From Acidobacteriaceae bacterium (GTDB lineage: Bacteria; Acidobacteriota; Terriglobia; Terriglobales; Acidobacteriaceae): a DNA stretch of 35,016 nucleotides. The notes under the pieces are model-generated. The model did not search any database. It worked only from the letters and a program-made list of their open reading frames with translations, and had not been told where the DNA came from. Shown here piece after piece: positions 1 to 9,300 of this stretch. A program made the translations under genes and the position numbers. The stretch spans positions 1-35,016 of the forward strand of contig CAJCIM010000083.1 in NCBI GenBank assembly GCA_903970395.1, read 5' to 3'. Each line of letters begins with the position of its first letter. Position 1 is the first letter of the stretch.

Positions 1-1
1 A

Positions 2-379
2 ACCATCGGTCTCCATACGCCAATATGGTTCATCGTGGCGCTCGCCTTCCTCTACGGCGGGTTCACATCACTGCAGTACACCAGCATGAACACGTTGGTA
101 TACGCCGATACCACGGAATCACAGGCGAGCGCCGCCAGCTCGATCGCCAGCACCATGCAACAGATGTCCATCAGCTTCGGCGTCGCCGCGGCTGGACTCA
201 CCACGGCGTTCTTTCTACCGCACGGCAACGCGTTTGGAGCTCCGGTCATCTCCGGAATTCACAAGGCGTTCCTGGCCCTCGGCTCGCTGACGGTTCTCTC
301 GACCATCGTCTTCGCAGGCCTTAAAAAGAGCGACGGCGCGGACGTCAGTCAGTCGCACGCCGTGCCCCACGGAGCATAG
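2..379 (+). CDS. MFS exporter, DHA2 (EmrB/QacA-like) family, C-terminal fragment
   Basis: This is the 3' end of a gene that begins before the window; the reading frame is open from base 2 and stops with TAG at 377-379. The visible ~125 residues contain two hydrophobic helices (around WFIVALAFLYGGF and GVAAAGLTTAFFL, then a last one LALGSLTVLSTIVFAGL) separated by a polar stretch with the TSMNTLVYAD and ASSIASTMQQMSISFGVA patterns. Those patterns are typical of the last transmembrane segments of 14-TM DHA2 proton-driven drug exporters. The tail after the last helix is short and charged (KKSDGADVS). It converges with the M16 peptidase gene, with only 31 bp between the two stops and no obvious hairpin there. 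The substrate cannot be told from this fragment. Family call fairly sure; subfamily is inference. Confidence 0.75.
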   Translation, partial: TIGLHTPIWFIVALAFLYGGFTSLQYTSMNTLVYADTTESQASAASSIASTMQQMSISFGVAAAGLTTAFFLPHGNAFGAPVISGIHKAFLALGSLTVLSTIVFAGLKKSDGADVSQSHAVPHGA

Positions 380-410
380 GCCACAGGTCAATTCGCTCCG
401 CTCAACCTGC

Positions 411-3086
411 TTACTGTGGCGCCGGCCCGCGCACTACCTGTACCAGATTGTCGGTGCTGATCTGTCGAGCGAACGCGGCCTTCACCTCGTCCGCAGTCAG
501 CCCAACGTACTTTTGCGCAGCCCGCAGAGGCTCATCAAGCGGCAGTCCAACCTCGGCGCGTGCCAGCATACCACCGGCAACCGCCTCTTCACTCGACTCA
601 CCCAGCGGAATTTGGCGCAGTAGCAGCGCCTTCGCCTGGTGCAGCTCTGCCTCCGAAACACTCTCTGTCCGCATCTGATTCAGATCGCGCTCCACCAGCG
701 CCCGCGCCTTCGACACCTTGTCTGGATCGCAGCCGTAATCCACGGAGTAGGTCGCGCGCGTCTTCGACGCCGACAGACTCACGTCAACGGTGTAAACGTA
801 CCCGGCAACCTGGCGCAGATCGTGATACAGCCGCGTTGCATAGAAGCCGCCACCGAGCACATGCGTTCCCAGCTGCAGCGGATAATAGTCCGGATCGAAG
901 CGGTTGATCTTCAACTCCTCCGCGAGCACAACAGAGTCCTGCACCTGTTCTGCATCGTCCACGTTTGCGGCCGACGCCTTGTTTACCGGCACCGCCGGAA
1001 GCGTCGTATTCGGCTTCGCCCCTTCTGTCTTCCACCCACCAAACCACTTCTCGATAACGCCCTTCGCCTCATCGGGCGTGACATCGCCAATGACGACGAT
1101 CGTCGTAAGATCAGGCCGCATCGTCGCCGCATAATACTGCTTCACATCGTCGAGTGTGACTTTGCTCAGAGTCTCCGGCGTCGCCTCTCGCAGAGTAGGA
1201 TCGCCTGTTGGCAGCAGACCCAGCTCCAGCGCTCGCGAAGTACGATAGCCTGGGCTCTTCATATTGCCTGCGGTGAACTGTACTGCCTGCTGCTTTGTGA
1301 TCTCAAATGCCTGTTCTGGCAGCGCAGGATGAAGTTCGTTGTCCGCGAGCAACTGCACGCCGCGCGAGAAGTTGTCCTTGAGTACACTCAGCGAAAAGCG
1401 ATACCCCGCACTCTCGTTCGCAGCGATATCATCCAGTGCTTTCTGATATGCGAGCCGGTCGAGGTTGGTCGTGCCATAGGAGTACAACCCATCCAGCAGT
1501 TCGCCAACACCCTCCTTGCTAGCAGGCGTTTGCAGATCGCCTTCATGCTGAACAGCGCCAATCAGCGTAATCGTTGGGCTGGTGCGGTCCGTGCGAACAA
1601 TCAGGCGAATGCCATTCGCAAGCATCGTGTCGGTGGCCTTGGGCACACTCGTCGGCACCTTGAGCTCATCCAGCTTCGTCTTCGCCCACGCCGGCAGCTC
1701 CACCGGCTTCGTGGGAGCCGACGTAACCTGCTCGCCACCGCCAAATCCCTTCGCCGCGACCGGCTGTCCAGTTGGCACAGGCTTCAGTGTTGCCGTGATC
1801 GTGTTTGCATTCAGCAAGTATTGTTTGGCCACACGGTTCACATCCGCAACCGTTACCTTGCGTATAGCTTCGATGTCCTCCTCGGGCGATGTGCGGCCCT
1901 CTGCAGCGAGCGCTGTGGACCACGCACTCGCGAGCCCTGGAATCGAGTTGCGTTCAAACTCTGCCTGCGCCAGCTCGCTGCGCTTCGCGGCTTCGATCAA
2001 GTCCGCTGGCAATCCGTTCTGCGCGTACTTCGCAAGGATGCCGCGCATCTCGTTGATTGGTCCGTCGGCGGGCGCACCTGCAGGCAGAGCCACCAATCCA
2101 AATCCAACGCTCGCCTTGGGATAGCTCTCCGCCATGCCAAACTCAGCGGCTAGCGCCTTCCCTGCCGGAACCATTGCATACAGATCACCGCGCTGGCTGC
2201 TCAAAACATCTGCCAGAATCTGGCTCGCCGCATAATCTGGAGAATCAGTCCCAGGAAGGCGGTAGGCGATGAATCCGAGCACGTAAGGCAGATTGCTATC
2301 CAGCGTGAACGTCTCCGGCTTTACCGGCTGCAACTCAATCTTTGCGCGTGCTGGCAGCGGATGGTTCGGAATATCGCCATACAACTTCTTGATCTTCTCC
2401 AGCGTGGTTGCCGCATCCACATCCCCAACAACTACCAGGATCGTGTTGGCCGGTGTGTACCACTTGTCGTAGAATTCCTTCAGCATCGCACCCGTCGTCT
2501 GATCGAACGAAGCACGAGTGCCCAGCGGATCATGCGCATAAGGTGTTCCCGCGAACATCGCCCCGTTCAGCCGATTGAGAAACTTGTACGTTGGGTTCGA
2601 AAGATCGCGCTGGACCTCCTGCTCAATAGCGCCTCGCTCCTTCTCCCACTCCGCCTGCGAGTTGTCGACACCATGGAGGCACGTCGCCTGCGCCTCAAGC
2701 GCCACATCGAGATCTGTCGCAGGCACCGTCGCATAATACTGCGTGATGTTCTGCTGCGTGTCCGCGTTGTTCTGGCCGCCAAGTTGTGCGTAGATAGCCG
2801 CCGTCTGGTCGGCGGTCATGCCTTTGCATCCGCGAAACGCCATATGCTCCTGCGCATGCGCCATGCCCGGAAAACCATCCGGAGTTTCATCGCCGCCCAC
2901 CAGCATATTCGCTTCCACAGTTACAACAGGTGCCAGCGCGTTGTGAATGATGACCACACGCAAACCATTGGGCAGCGTCGCGCGCGTCACCCCCTCTTCC
3001 GGCGCCGAAGCCTTCGCAGCCTGCACCATAACCGTCGGCAAAACCAAGCCACAAAGTACCGCTAACGACCAAACACGCTTACTCAT
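411..3086 (-). CDS. Secreted M16 family zinc metallopeptidase (two-domain, pitrilysin/processing-peptidase type)
   Basis: An 891-residue protein beginning with a signal peptide (MSKRVWSLAV... to about VQAAKA), so it should act in the periplasm or outside the cell. The inverted zinc motif HxxEH is present as HAQEH at residues 77-81. The downstream glutamate ligand lies in ERGAIEQEV near residue 157, so the first M16 domain should be catalytic. A second M16-like half (from about residue 490 on, with the peptidase-fold motif VVIGDVTPDEAKGVIEKWFG) lacks HxxEH and is probably the structural partner, as usual in this family. The frame is open 17 codons further upstream, but I chose the ATG at 3086 because an AGGAG lies 9 nt before it and the signal peptide starts there. 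It follows the transsulfuration genes on the same strand after a 93-bp gap. Substrates of such peptidases are degraded peptides; a specific one cannot be named. Confidence 0.9.
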   Translation of the reverse strand: MSKRVWSLAVLCGLVLPTVMVQAAKASAPEEGVTRATLPNGLRVVIIHNALAPVVTVEANMLVGGDETPDGFPGMAHAQEHMAFRGCKGMTADQTAAIYAQLGGQNNADTQQNITQYYATVPATDLDVALEAQATCLHGVDNSQAEWEKERGAIEQEVQRDLSNPTYKFLNRLNGAMFAGTPYAHDPLGTRASFDQTTGAMLKEFYDKWYTPANTILVVVGDVDAATTLEKIKKLYGDIPNHPLPARAKIELQPVKPETFTLDSNLPYVLGFIAYRLPGTDSPDYAASQILADVLSSQRGDLYAMVPAGKALAAEFGMAESYPKASVGFGLVALPAGAPADGPINEMRGILAKYAQNGLPADLIEAAKRSELAQAEFERNSIPGLASAWSTALAAEGRTSPEEDIEAIRKVTVADVNRVAKQYLLNANTITATLKPVPTGQPVAAKGFGGGEQVTSAPTKPVELPAWAKTKLDELKVPTSVPKATDTMLANGIRLIVRTDRTSPTITLIGAVQHEGDLQTPASKEGVGELLDGLYSYGTTNLDRLAYQKALDDIAANESAGYRFSLSVLKDNFSRGVQLLADNELHPALPEQAFEITKQQAVQFTAGNMKSPGYRTSRALELGLLPTGDPTLREATPETLSKVTLDDVKQYYAATMRPDLTTIVVIGDVTPDEAKGVIEKWFGGWKTEGAKPNTTLPAVPVNKASAANVDDAEQVQDSVVLAEELKINRFDPDYYPLQLGTHVLGGGFYATRLYHDLRQVAGYVYTVDVSLSASKTRATYSVDYGCDPDKVSKARALVERDLNQMRTESVSEAELHQAKALLLRQIPLGESSEEAVAGGMLARAEVGLPLDEPLRAAQKYVGLTADEVKAAFARQISTDNLVQVVRGPAPQ

Positions 3087-3179
3087 CAATCGATTCTCCT
3101 GAAACATATCTTGCGCTAATCCCTGCACCGTTAACACGCTGGCTCGCTTGAAAGTCCTGCCAGTAGCTCTCCTGCCGCC

Positions 3180-4319
3180 CTAGATCGAGTCGAGGCTCGC
3201 CGACAGATCAGCGATCAGGTCCTCTGTATCTTCAATCCCTATGGATAGACGCAGCATATCGGCCGGCGGCTTCCGAACGCTCGTCATCTCTACCGGCACA
3301 CTAGAATGTGACATCTTCAAAGGAATGCTGATCGAAGACTGCACGCTTCCAAAGCTCAGCGAGATACTGAATAACTCTGAACGCTCGGCAATGGCTTTGG
3401 CACTCTCCGCCGAACCGGCAGTAAAGCTCAGCAACGAGCCTCCACCGCGTGCCTGTCGCATATGGATCGCGTAATCCTTATGCGAGGCAAGCCCCGGATA
3501 GTACACCTCACGAACCTTCGAATGCGTAGTGAGAAATTCGGCGATAGCTTCGCAGCTGCGCTGCTGTGCATCCATCCGAACCTTCAACGTCTTCAACCCC
3601 CGCAGCAAGAGATAGCTATCAAAAGGACCTAGCGCTGTGCCCTCAGCGTTCTGCAGGAAGTACAACTGTTCCGCGAGTGCCTTGTCCTTCACGACCACAA
3701 CGCCAGCCGTAACGTCGCTATGTCCGCACAAAAACTTCGTTGCCGAATGGATCACAACGTCGGCACCCAGCTGCAGGGGGTTCTGCAGGTACGGGGACAT
3801 AACGCTATTGTCGATCGCAAACAACAAGTCGTTCTTCTTCGCGACCTCAGCGATCGCTACAAGGTCAATCACTCGCAGAAACGGGTTTGTCGGCGATTCG
3901 ACATAGATCATCCTGGTTTTCGTTGTGATCGCCGCAGCGACTGCAGCTGGATCCGATGCGTCCACATATCGGATGACCACGCCCGCCCGCGGTAGCACCT
4001 TCGCAAATAACCGGCTGGTCCCGCCATAAAGATCGTAGTCGGAGACGATCTCGTCGCCTGCGCGGAGAAGCCGCATGACGGATGTGATGGCCGCCATTCC
4101 GCTGGCGTAACAGAAGCCACGCTCACCACCTTCGAGCGCTGCCATCTGGTCTTCCAGCACCTTGCGCGTTGGATTGCCACTGCGTGAATAGTCGTACTCG
4201 CCCAGGCTGTCGGCGTTCTCCTGCTCAAACGTTGCCGTCTGATAGATCGGAGTGGCTTTTGGTCGATAGGGGTCCTTAGGCGCTGCTTCGAAGTGCACCA
4301 GCCTGGTCGCCAACTTCAT
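3180..4319 (-). CDS. PLP-dependent transsulfuration enzyme (cystathionine gamma-lyase / beta-lyase type)
   Basis: A 379-residue Cys/Met-metabolism PLP enzyme of normal length. Visible family signatures are YDYSRSGNPTR (phosphate-binding Tyr/Arg, near residue 43), YASGMAA, the Tyr in DLYGGTSRLF, Asp170 in AIDNS (partner of the pyridine nitrogen) and the Schiff-base lysine Lys195 in HSATKFLCGHSD. The protein cleaves or forms C-S bonds in cystathionine, homocysteine or methionine metabolism. Its ATG overlaps the TGA of the upstream paralog (ATGA at 4316-4319), so the two are translationally coupled. With a synthase-like partner just upstream, a lyase role (cystathionine to cysteine or to homocysteine) is the simplest inference. 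Sequence motifs visible here do not separate gamma-lyase, beta-lyase and methionine gamma-lyase with certainty. Confidence 0.85.
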   Translation of the reverse strand: MKLATRLVHFEAAPKDPYRPKATPIYQTATFEQENADSLGEYDYSRSGNPTRKVLEDQMAALEGGERGFCYASGMAAITSVMRLLRAGDEIVSDYDLYGGTSRLFAKVLPRAGVVIRYVDASDPAAVAAAITTKTRMIYVESPTNPFLRVIDLVAIAEVAKKNDLLFAIDNSVMSPYLQNPLQLGADVVIHSATKFLCGHSDVTAGVVVVKDKALAEQLYFLQNAEGTALGPFDSYLLLRGLKTLKVRMDAQQRSCEAIAEFLTTHSKVREVYYPGLASHKDYAIHMRQARGGGSLLSFTAGSAESAKAIAERSELFSISLSFGSVQSSISIPLKMSHSSVPVEMTSVRKPPADMLRLSIGIEDTEDLIADLSASLDSI

Positions 4320-5497
4320 TGGGCCTCCCCAAAGACCGTAAGGAATGCCTGCTCGAAGTCGTTGATAAGGTCCTTCGGAGCCTCAAGACCCACCGACAAA
4401 CGAATCAGCCTGTCACTCACACCAAGCCGCTCACGTGTCTCCAGAGGAATGTCACAGTGTGAGGCCGTCGCAGGATTAGTAATTAGCGTCTCCACGCTGC
4501 CCAGGCTCTCCGCGCAGGTGCACAGCTTCAACGTATTGATGAACTGCAACGACTCAGCGGTGGTGGCATTCAACTCGAACGCCAGCATACCGCCATATCC
4601 CTTCTGCTGGCGCGTAGCAAGCTCCTTCTGCGGAAACGAGTCGAGCCCCGGATAGTACACTCGCTCCACGCGGGGATGTGCCTCCAGCCACGTCGCTACC
4701 AGTTGTGCATGCTGGCAGTGCAACGCAAGTCGTGCCGGCAGAGTCTTCACACCCTGCAGCGTGAGCCACGAGTCCATCGGAGAAGCGATCGTACCCAGCG
4801 TCTTGCGTACCAGCCGCAGCCGTTCGGTGATCTCCTGGCTATGCGTAGCCAGCGACCCGCCAATCGTGGCGTTGTGGCCGTCGATGTACTTCGTTGTCGA
4901 GAGCATCGAAATGTCCGCCCCCAGCCCAAGCACATCCTGCAACAGCGGCGTGAGAAATGTGTTGTCTACGGCCAGCAACGTGTTCTCTCTCGCATGAGCA
5001 ATCTCCGCGATGGCCCTTACATCGGTCAACCTCAGCGTTGGGTTAGCCGGGGTCTCCACGAAGATCAGTCGCGTATTCGGGCGCAGTGCCTGCTTCACAG
5101 CTTCAGGCTTTGCAGTATCCACAAAGCTATACTCTATACCGAAGTTTCCCAGCACCTGCTGAAACAACCGCACCGTGCCGCCGTAGATCACCTCCGACAG
5201 CAGTACATGATCACCCGTCTTCAGCAATCCGAGACAAAGCGTACTGATCGCGCCCATGCCGGACCGGAAACATAGTGCGGTCGGCGTCCCCTCCAATGCG
5301 GAGATTGCCTGCTCCAAGGCATTTACCGTTGGATTGGCTCCGCGAGAATAACCGTACCCCTTCGTCACTCCTACTGACTCATGGATGTATGTGGCCGTCT
5401 GGTGGATAGGAAACAGAATGGAGTTCGACTGATACTCGTACGCTCGATTGGTGTGGATCGCCAATGTCGAGGGTTGAAAATCGGGACGATCGGGCAT
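4316..5497 (-). CDS. PLP-dependent transsulfuration enzyme (cystathionine gamma-synthase-like)
   Basis: A 393-residue Cys/Met-metabolism PLP enzyme, paralogous to the next gene. Family signatures are GYGYSRGANPT (residues ~47-57), CFRSGMGAI, the Tyr in VIYGGTVRLF, VDNTF (Asp178) and the Schiff-base Lys203 in STTKYIDGHN, followed by GG and the C-terminal SLGSVETLI motif. The STTKY-x-DGH form is common in cystathionine gamma-synthases and related O-acyl-homoserine enzymes, so MetB-like sulfur transfer onto activated homoserine is inferred. The frame is open to 5545, but the ATG at 5497 has GAGGAG 5 nt upstream and matches the usual N-terminus. It is first in a two-gene operon with a 4-nt overlap. 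The leader holds a 12-bp direct repeat and a hairpin (see the leader entry). The exact substrate is not certain. Confidence 0.85.
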   Translation of the reverse strand: MPDRPDFQPSTLAIHTNRAYEYQSNSILFPIHQTATYIHESVGVTKGYGYSRGANPTVNALEQAISALEGTPTALCFRSGMGAISTLCLGLLKTGDHVLLSEVIYGGTVRLFQQVLGNFGIEYSFVDTAKPEAVKQALRPNTRLIFVETPANPTLRLTDVRAIAEIAHARENTLLAVDNTFLTPLLQDVLGLGADISMLSTTKYIDGHNATIGGSLATHSQEITERLRLVRKTLGTIASPMDSWLTLQGVKTLPARLALHCQHAQLVATWLEAHPRVERVYYPGLDSFPQKELATRQQKGYGGMLAFELNATTAESLQFINTLKLCTCAESLGSVETLITNPATASHCDIPLETRERLGVSDRLIRLSVGLEAPKDLINDFEQAFLTVFGEAQ

Positions 5498-5611
5498 GCC
5501 TTCTCCTCGATCGCAAGTCTTGCGCTGCCGTCTCGCGGGGGACACCGCAGCATCACATGCTGCACTTCGTGCCCTGGAGAGCCGGCACCGGACTCACGCA
5601 TCGCAAGTCTT
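5498..5611 (-). promoter_or_regulatory. Structured leader of the transsulfuration operon with 12-bp direct repeat
   Basis: Seen in the sequence: the 12-mer atcgcaagtctt occurs twice, at 5510-5521 and 5600-5611, exactly 90 bp apart. A perfect 7-bp hairpin with a 3-nt loop sits between them at 5547-5563 (gcagcat-cac-atgctgc). The copy nearest the gene lies immediately beside the GAGGAG ribosome site and, with its flanks, is itself nearly self-complementary (cgcaag-a-cttgcg). That geometry would allow alternative pairing, so a regulatory leader is possible. I checked it by eye against SAM-I and SAH riboswitch cores and saw no match. The role is inference only. Confidence 0.35.
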
Positions 5612-5643
5612 TATGGTAACGCGTTCGATTCCCGCCGCCACTA
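5611..5643 (+). other. tmRNA (ssrA) 3'-end-like or tRNA T-arm remnant
   Basis: The plus strand reads gttcgattcccgccgcc at 5623-5639 and then acta. This is what the T-loop and 3' acceptor strand of many bacterial tmRNAs look like (from memory of the family: GGTTCGATTCCCGCCGCC followed by a few bases and ACCA). The upstream T-stem is short (acgcg) and pairs imperfectly, no 5' acceptor strand complementary to gccgcca is visible nearby, and no tag-peptide region is seen. It is therefore not a working tRNA or tmRNA. The 3' ends of ssrA and tRNA genes are common integrase attachment sites, so a leftover half-site is one explanation; chance similarity is another. Confidence 0.3.
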
Positions 5644-5670
5644 GAAGGCTGCGTGAGCGTCACACGCCCG

Positions 5671-5702
5671 AAAAAGCCGGCGCACCCTGTTGGTGTGCCG
5701 GC
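5671..5702 (-). terminator. Rho-independent terminator of the repeat-protein/OMP operon
   Basis: On the minus strand an 11-bp stem (gccggcacacc pairing with ggtgcgccggc, one G-T pair) with a 5-nt loop is followed directly by TTTTT (5675-5671). It lies 28 bp downstream of the stop of the small outer-membrane protein gene, so it ends that operon before the transsulfuration leader. Confidence 0.85.
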
Positions 5703-5730
5703 TCGATCCGAAATGCTTCTGTTGTGAAGT

Positions 5731-6327
5731 CTAGCGGTTCAGTTTATTGACGTGGAAGACAATCCCAGCCGTGAGACGAAGCTGGTTCTGGAAATTGTTC
5801 TGGCCATTTGGAACAGTGGTGAACAGATACTCCGCCTGGGCCGGACGCAGCGAAAACCGGCTGTTCACACGAATATCCAAGCCGCCCCCCGTCGCCAACG
5901 CAAGCCGCGCCGTGCTGGAGTCGATCACATAATTGGAACTCGTATGAGCAAAACCAACCAATGCCTGCCCGAACGGAACAAACCGCCCGCCGTGGTCGAG
6001 CGAGTAACGTGCCCCCTCCAACACGGTCAATAACGCCAGGTTCCGGTCCTCATTGTTAATGTTGGTGGCCGACGTGTAACCAACGTTCGTCACGAACGAG
6101 ATATTGCGGCCGTTCGTGACCGAAAGCTCGCCGCTGCCTCCGTTCATAAAGAAGCATCCGCAAACGGCCGGTCCCTCATTCGCGTGGATGACTGTGAACC
6201 CTCCCGCTACATCCACCCGCAGCCCTGTAGCGGTTAGGCCGGCTTGTGCTTCCGCACTCCTTGCACCCAACCCCATGAGTCCCGCACCGAGCCCGAGAAC
6301 GATAAGTAGGTTTTTACCCAGAGACAT
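5731..6327 (-). CDS. Small outer-membrane beta-barrel-like protein
   Basis: A 198-residue exported protein of unassigned function. The N-terminus MSLGKNLLIVLGLGAGLMGLGARSAEAQ is a clear signal peptide (cleavage expected after AEA). The mature part alternates short amphipathic strands and glycine-rich turns, such as GLRVDVAGGFTVIHA, NISFVTNVGYTS, LALLTVLEGARYS and FSLRPAQAEYLFTT. It ends with LRLTAGIVFHVNKLNR, the pattern of an eight-stranded OmpA/OmpX-type barrel seen in many acidobacterial outer-membrane beta-barrel proteins. A CGC pair (VCGCFF) near residue 60 is notable. The frame opens at a GTG at 6345, but the ATG at 6327 has AAGGA upstream and starts the signal peptide. It lies 18 nt after the giant repeat-protein gene, so the two are co-transcribed, and a strong terminator follows. 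A role in anchoring or sensing at the outer membrane would be guesswork. Confidence 0.7.
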   Translation of the reverse strand: MSLGKNLLIVLGLGAGLMGLGARSAEAQAGLTATGLRVDVAGGFTVIHANEGPAVCGCFFMNGGSGELSVTNGRNISFVTNVGYTSATNINNEDRNLALLTVLEGARYSLDHGGRFVPFGQALVGFAHTSSNYVIDSSTARLALATGGGLDIRVNSRFSLRPAQAEYLFTTVPNGQNNFQNQLRLTAGIVFHVNKLNR

Positions 6328-6345
6328 GATATTTGTTCCTTTCAC

Positions 6346-9300
6346 CTATCGTACCGTCAACGTTACGGTTGTGGAGTGGTTAAGCGATCCACTGGTACCA
6401 GTTACGGTAATAGTGCAGGTCTTTGGTGTTGGCCCATAGTAGCCACCTCCGCATCCCGTCATCGCTCCTAGTCCGCCGAGCAGAAGGAGAGCCGCCAGGC
6501 AGGACGAGATACCCTTAGGTACTGTCCGCAGCTTGCGGCGTATCCGTCCAACGCCCAGCAACGGCAGCAACAACAACCCATAGAAGATTCCGTTGGCGCC
6601 GCTCGATGGCTTCTTCACAGAAGCAAAGTTTGGCGCAGTGGTCACCGTCATTGTTGTCGTGGTCGGGCCCGCACCCGGAGTAATCGTCGAATTCGCCAGG
6701 GTGATCGTCACGCCTTGGCAGTTGCAGGTTGCCGTCAACGATACAGGCGACGTGAACGGGCTGCTTACGCCGGAGAGAGAGACCGCGTAAGTCGTCGCAT
6801 CACCTGGGTTGATCGTCTGGTTCGCCGGAGTCGCTGCAATCGAGAAGTCAGGACCCTGCAGATTGATGGTCACCGGACCGCCAGCCGACGGGAGGTAAGG
6901 TGAGTTGGCTGGCGGTGTGTACACCGCAGTGATCACGTCCGCCGCGCAAGGCAGCGCCGTCGTGGTTAGGGTCACCACGCCACTGGCCGGCACTGGGATC
7001 GGACTGCCGATAGCCACACCATTATCAAAGAACTGCACTGTACCGCCCAGCACCACACCATTCACACCAGTGATGGTGTCCGTCAGCATCACCGACGAAC
7101 CGCAGGCTGGCAGCGTCGCCGGTCCAGTCAACACGCTGGTTGGTGCAACCGGGCTCACCGCGATCGTCGTGCTCGGGTTCGCCGGAGCGTAGTTGTTGTC
7201 GCCAGGATAGGTCGCTGTAACCGTATCCGTGCCAAAGGGCAGCTGCGAGGTTGTCAACGTAGCCACACCCTGCGCATTCACCGTGGCTGTTCCAAGCAGC
7301 GTCGTTCCGTTGTAGAACGAAACTGTCCCTGTCGGCGCCACACCGTTCACCGAAGGTACCGTAAACGTCAGTGTCACCGGCGAGCCGAAGACGCTCGGGG
7401 TCGGATTAGCGGTCAACGTGTCCGTCGGCGCTGCTTTATTGATCACCACATTCAGTGGGCCAGAGCTGACCTTACCATAGGTGCCATCGCCCGAATATGT
7501 CGCTGTGATTGGGTCGGTGCCGATCGGCAACGTCGAGGTGGTCAATGTTGCAACTCCATTGACCACATTGGCTGTGCCGATAGCCGTTCCATTGTCGGAG
7601 AAGGTCACCGTTCCCGTCGGGGCAATACCGTTGACACCAGGAATCGATTCAGTCAGGAAGACAGTCGTGCCGTACGTCGTCGGGTTTGGCGTCGCGCCAA
7701 GCACCGGTGTGGTATTGCCCACTGTGACGACCTCGTTCACCGGCCCGGCCGTCACTGGAGCATAGTTCGGGTCACCGCCATAGGTGGCAGTGATTGGATC
7801 AGAACCTATCGGTAACGATGTCGTGGTTAGAGTAGCCACACCACTGGCATTCACAGTACCCGAGCCGATTGGAGTTCCGTTGTCATAGAAGGTGACAGTG
7901 CCCGTCGGAGCCACGCCACCCACCGTTGGAATGGTGTCGGTGATGGTCACCGTTGTCCCGAAGACAGCCGGGTCGGGGCTTGCTCTCAGCGTGTCGGCAC
8001 CATTCGCCGTATTGACGACCTCGGCGACCGGGCCAGACTTCACAGAACTGTAGTTCGCGTCGCCGTTATATGTAGCTGTGATCTGGTTTGTTCCTACAGG
8101 CAGCGTGGAAGACGTAATCGTTGCGACTCCGTTGACCAGCGTCCCCGTACCGATCTGCGTGCCATTCGAGAAGAACGTCACCGTGCCGGTCGCCGGAGTG
8201 CCACTGGTGACCGGAATGGTTTCGGTCATGGTCACAGTCGCGCCGAAGTTGGTCGGATTCGGACCAACAGCGAGCGTTGCTGTCGTGGAAACCGCCGTCA
8301 CAACCTGATTGACGGGTGCCGTTGTTACCTGGGCATAGTTTGTGTCGCCCAGGTAGGTTGCCGTCAGAGAGTCAGTACCGACCGGCAGCGTCGATGTGGT
8401 GATCGTCGCGATACCCGATGAGTTCACAGTTCCCGTTCCGATCAACGTGCCGAAGTCGTAGAAGTTGACCTTGCCCGTGGGGGGCACGCCCGTCACCGCA
8501 ATCGGGATCGTATCCGTGATCGCGACGGGGGTGCCAAACACCGAAGGATTCGGGCTTGAGGTCAGCACATCCGCAGCGTTCGCCGGGCTGATCACCAGGG
8601 CCACAGGTCCAGACGTGGTAGCCACAAATCCGCCGCTCGCCGGAACTGACGCAGTAATCGAGTCGGTTCCAACCGGCAGAGTTGAGGTGGTCAAAGTCGC
8701 CACGCATGACCCGTTGGTCAGCGAGACCGTTCCGGTGCCAATCGCAGTTCCATTGTTAGAGAACGTCGTCGGGCCGGTCGGGCATGTGCCATTGATTGGG
8801 GTGATCGTCTCTGTCAGCGTGATCGGAGTTCCGAACGTTGCCGGATTCGGGCCGACCGCGAGCGTCGCCGATCCTGTTGCCGAGCTGACCACCTGGTTCA
8901 CGGGTCCGCTTGTGACCGTTGCGTAGTTGCCATCACCCGTATAGGTCGCCGTAATCGGATCGGTTCCTTCTGGCAGCGTCGAGGTCGTAATCGTCGCTAC
9001 GCCATTGATGACACTTCCCGTGCCGATCGACGTTCCGTTGTCGAAGAAGGTCACGGAGCCCGTCGGCGCCACACCCCCAACTGTCGGCAACGTCTCGGTG
9101 ATCGCCACCGGCTGACCGAACGTGCTCGGATTCGGGTTGGTCGTCAGGGTGTCGCCCGTGGCTGGCACCTTGTTGATCGTCACGCTTACGGGACCGGAAG
9201 AGATCGCCTGGAAGCCGCCGCTCGCAGTAACCGTTGCTGTAATCGAGTCTGTGCCGACCGGCAGGGTTGATGTTGTCAGCGTTGCCACGCATGAGCCGCC

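Noticed and set aside
639-2153. A 504-codon open frame on the plus strand opposite the M16 peptidase
   Set aside because: It is the antisense of a clear gene with domain motifs; composition is Arg/His/Gln-rich and unnatural, no ribosome site, no recognisable domain.
5500-5660. A SAM-type riboswitch or a complete tRNA upstream of the transsulfuration genes
   Set aside because: The conserved cores of SAM-I and SAH switches are not visible, and no cloverleaf can be closed because the 5' acceptor strand and anticodon stem are missing.
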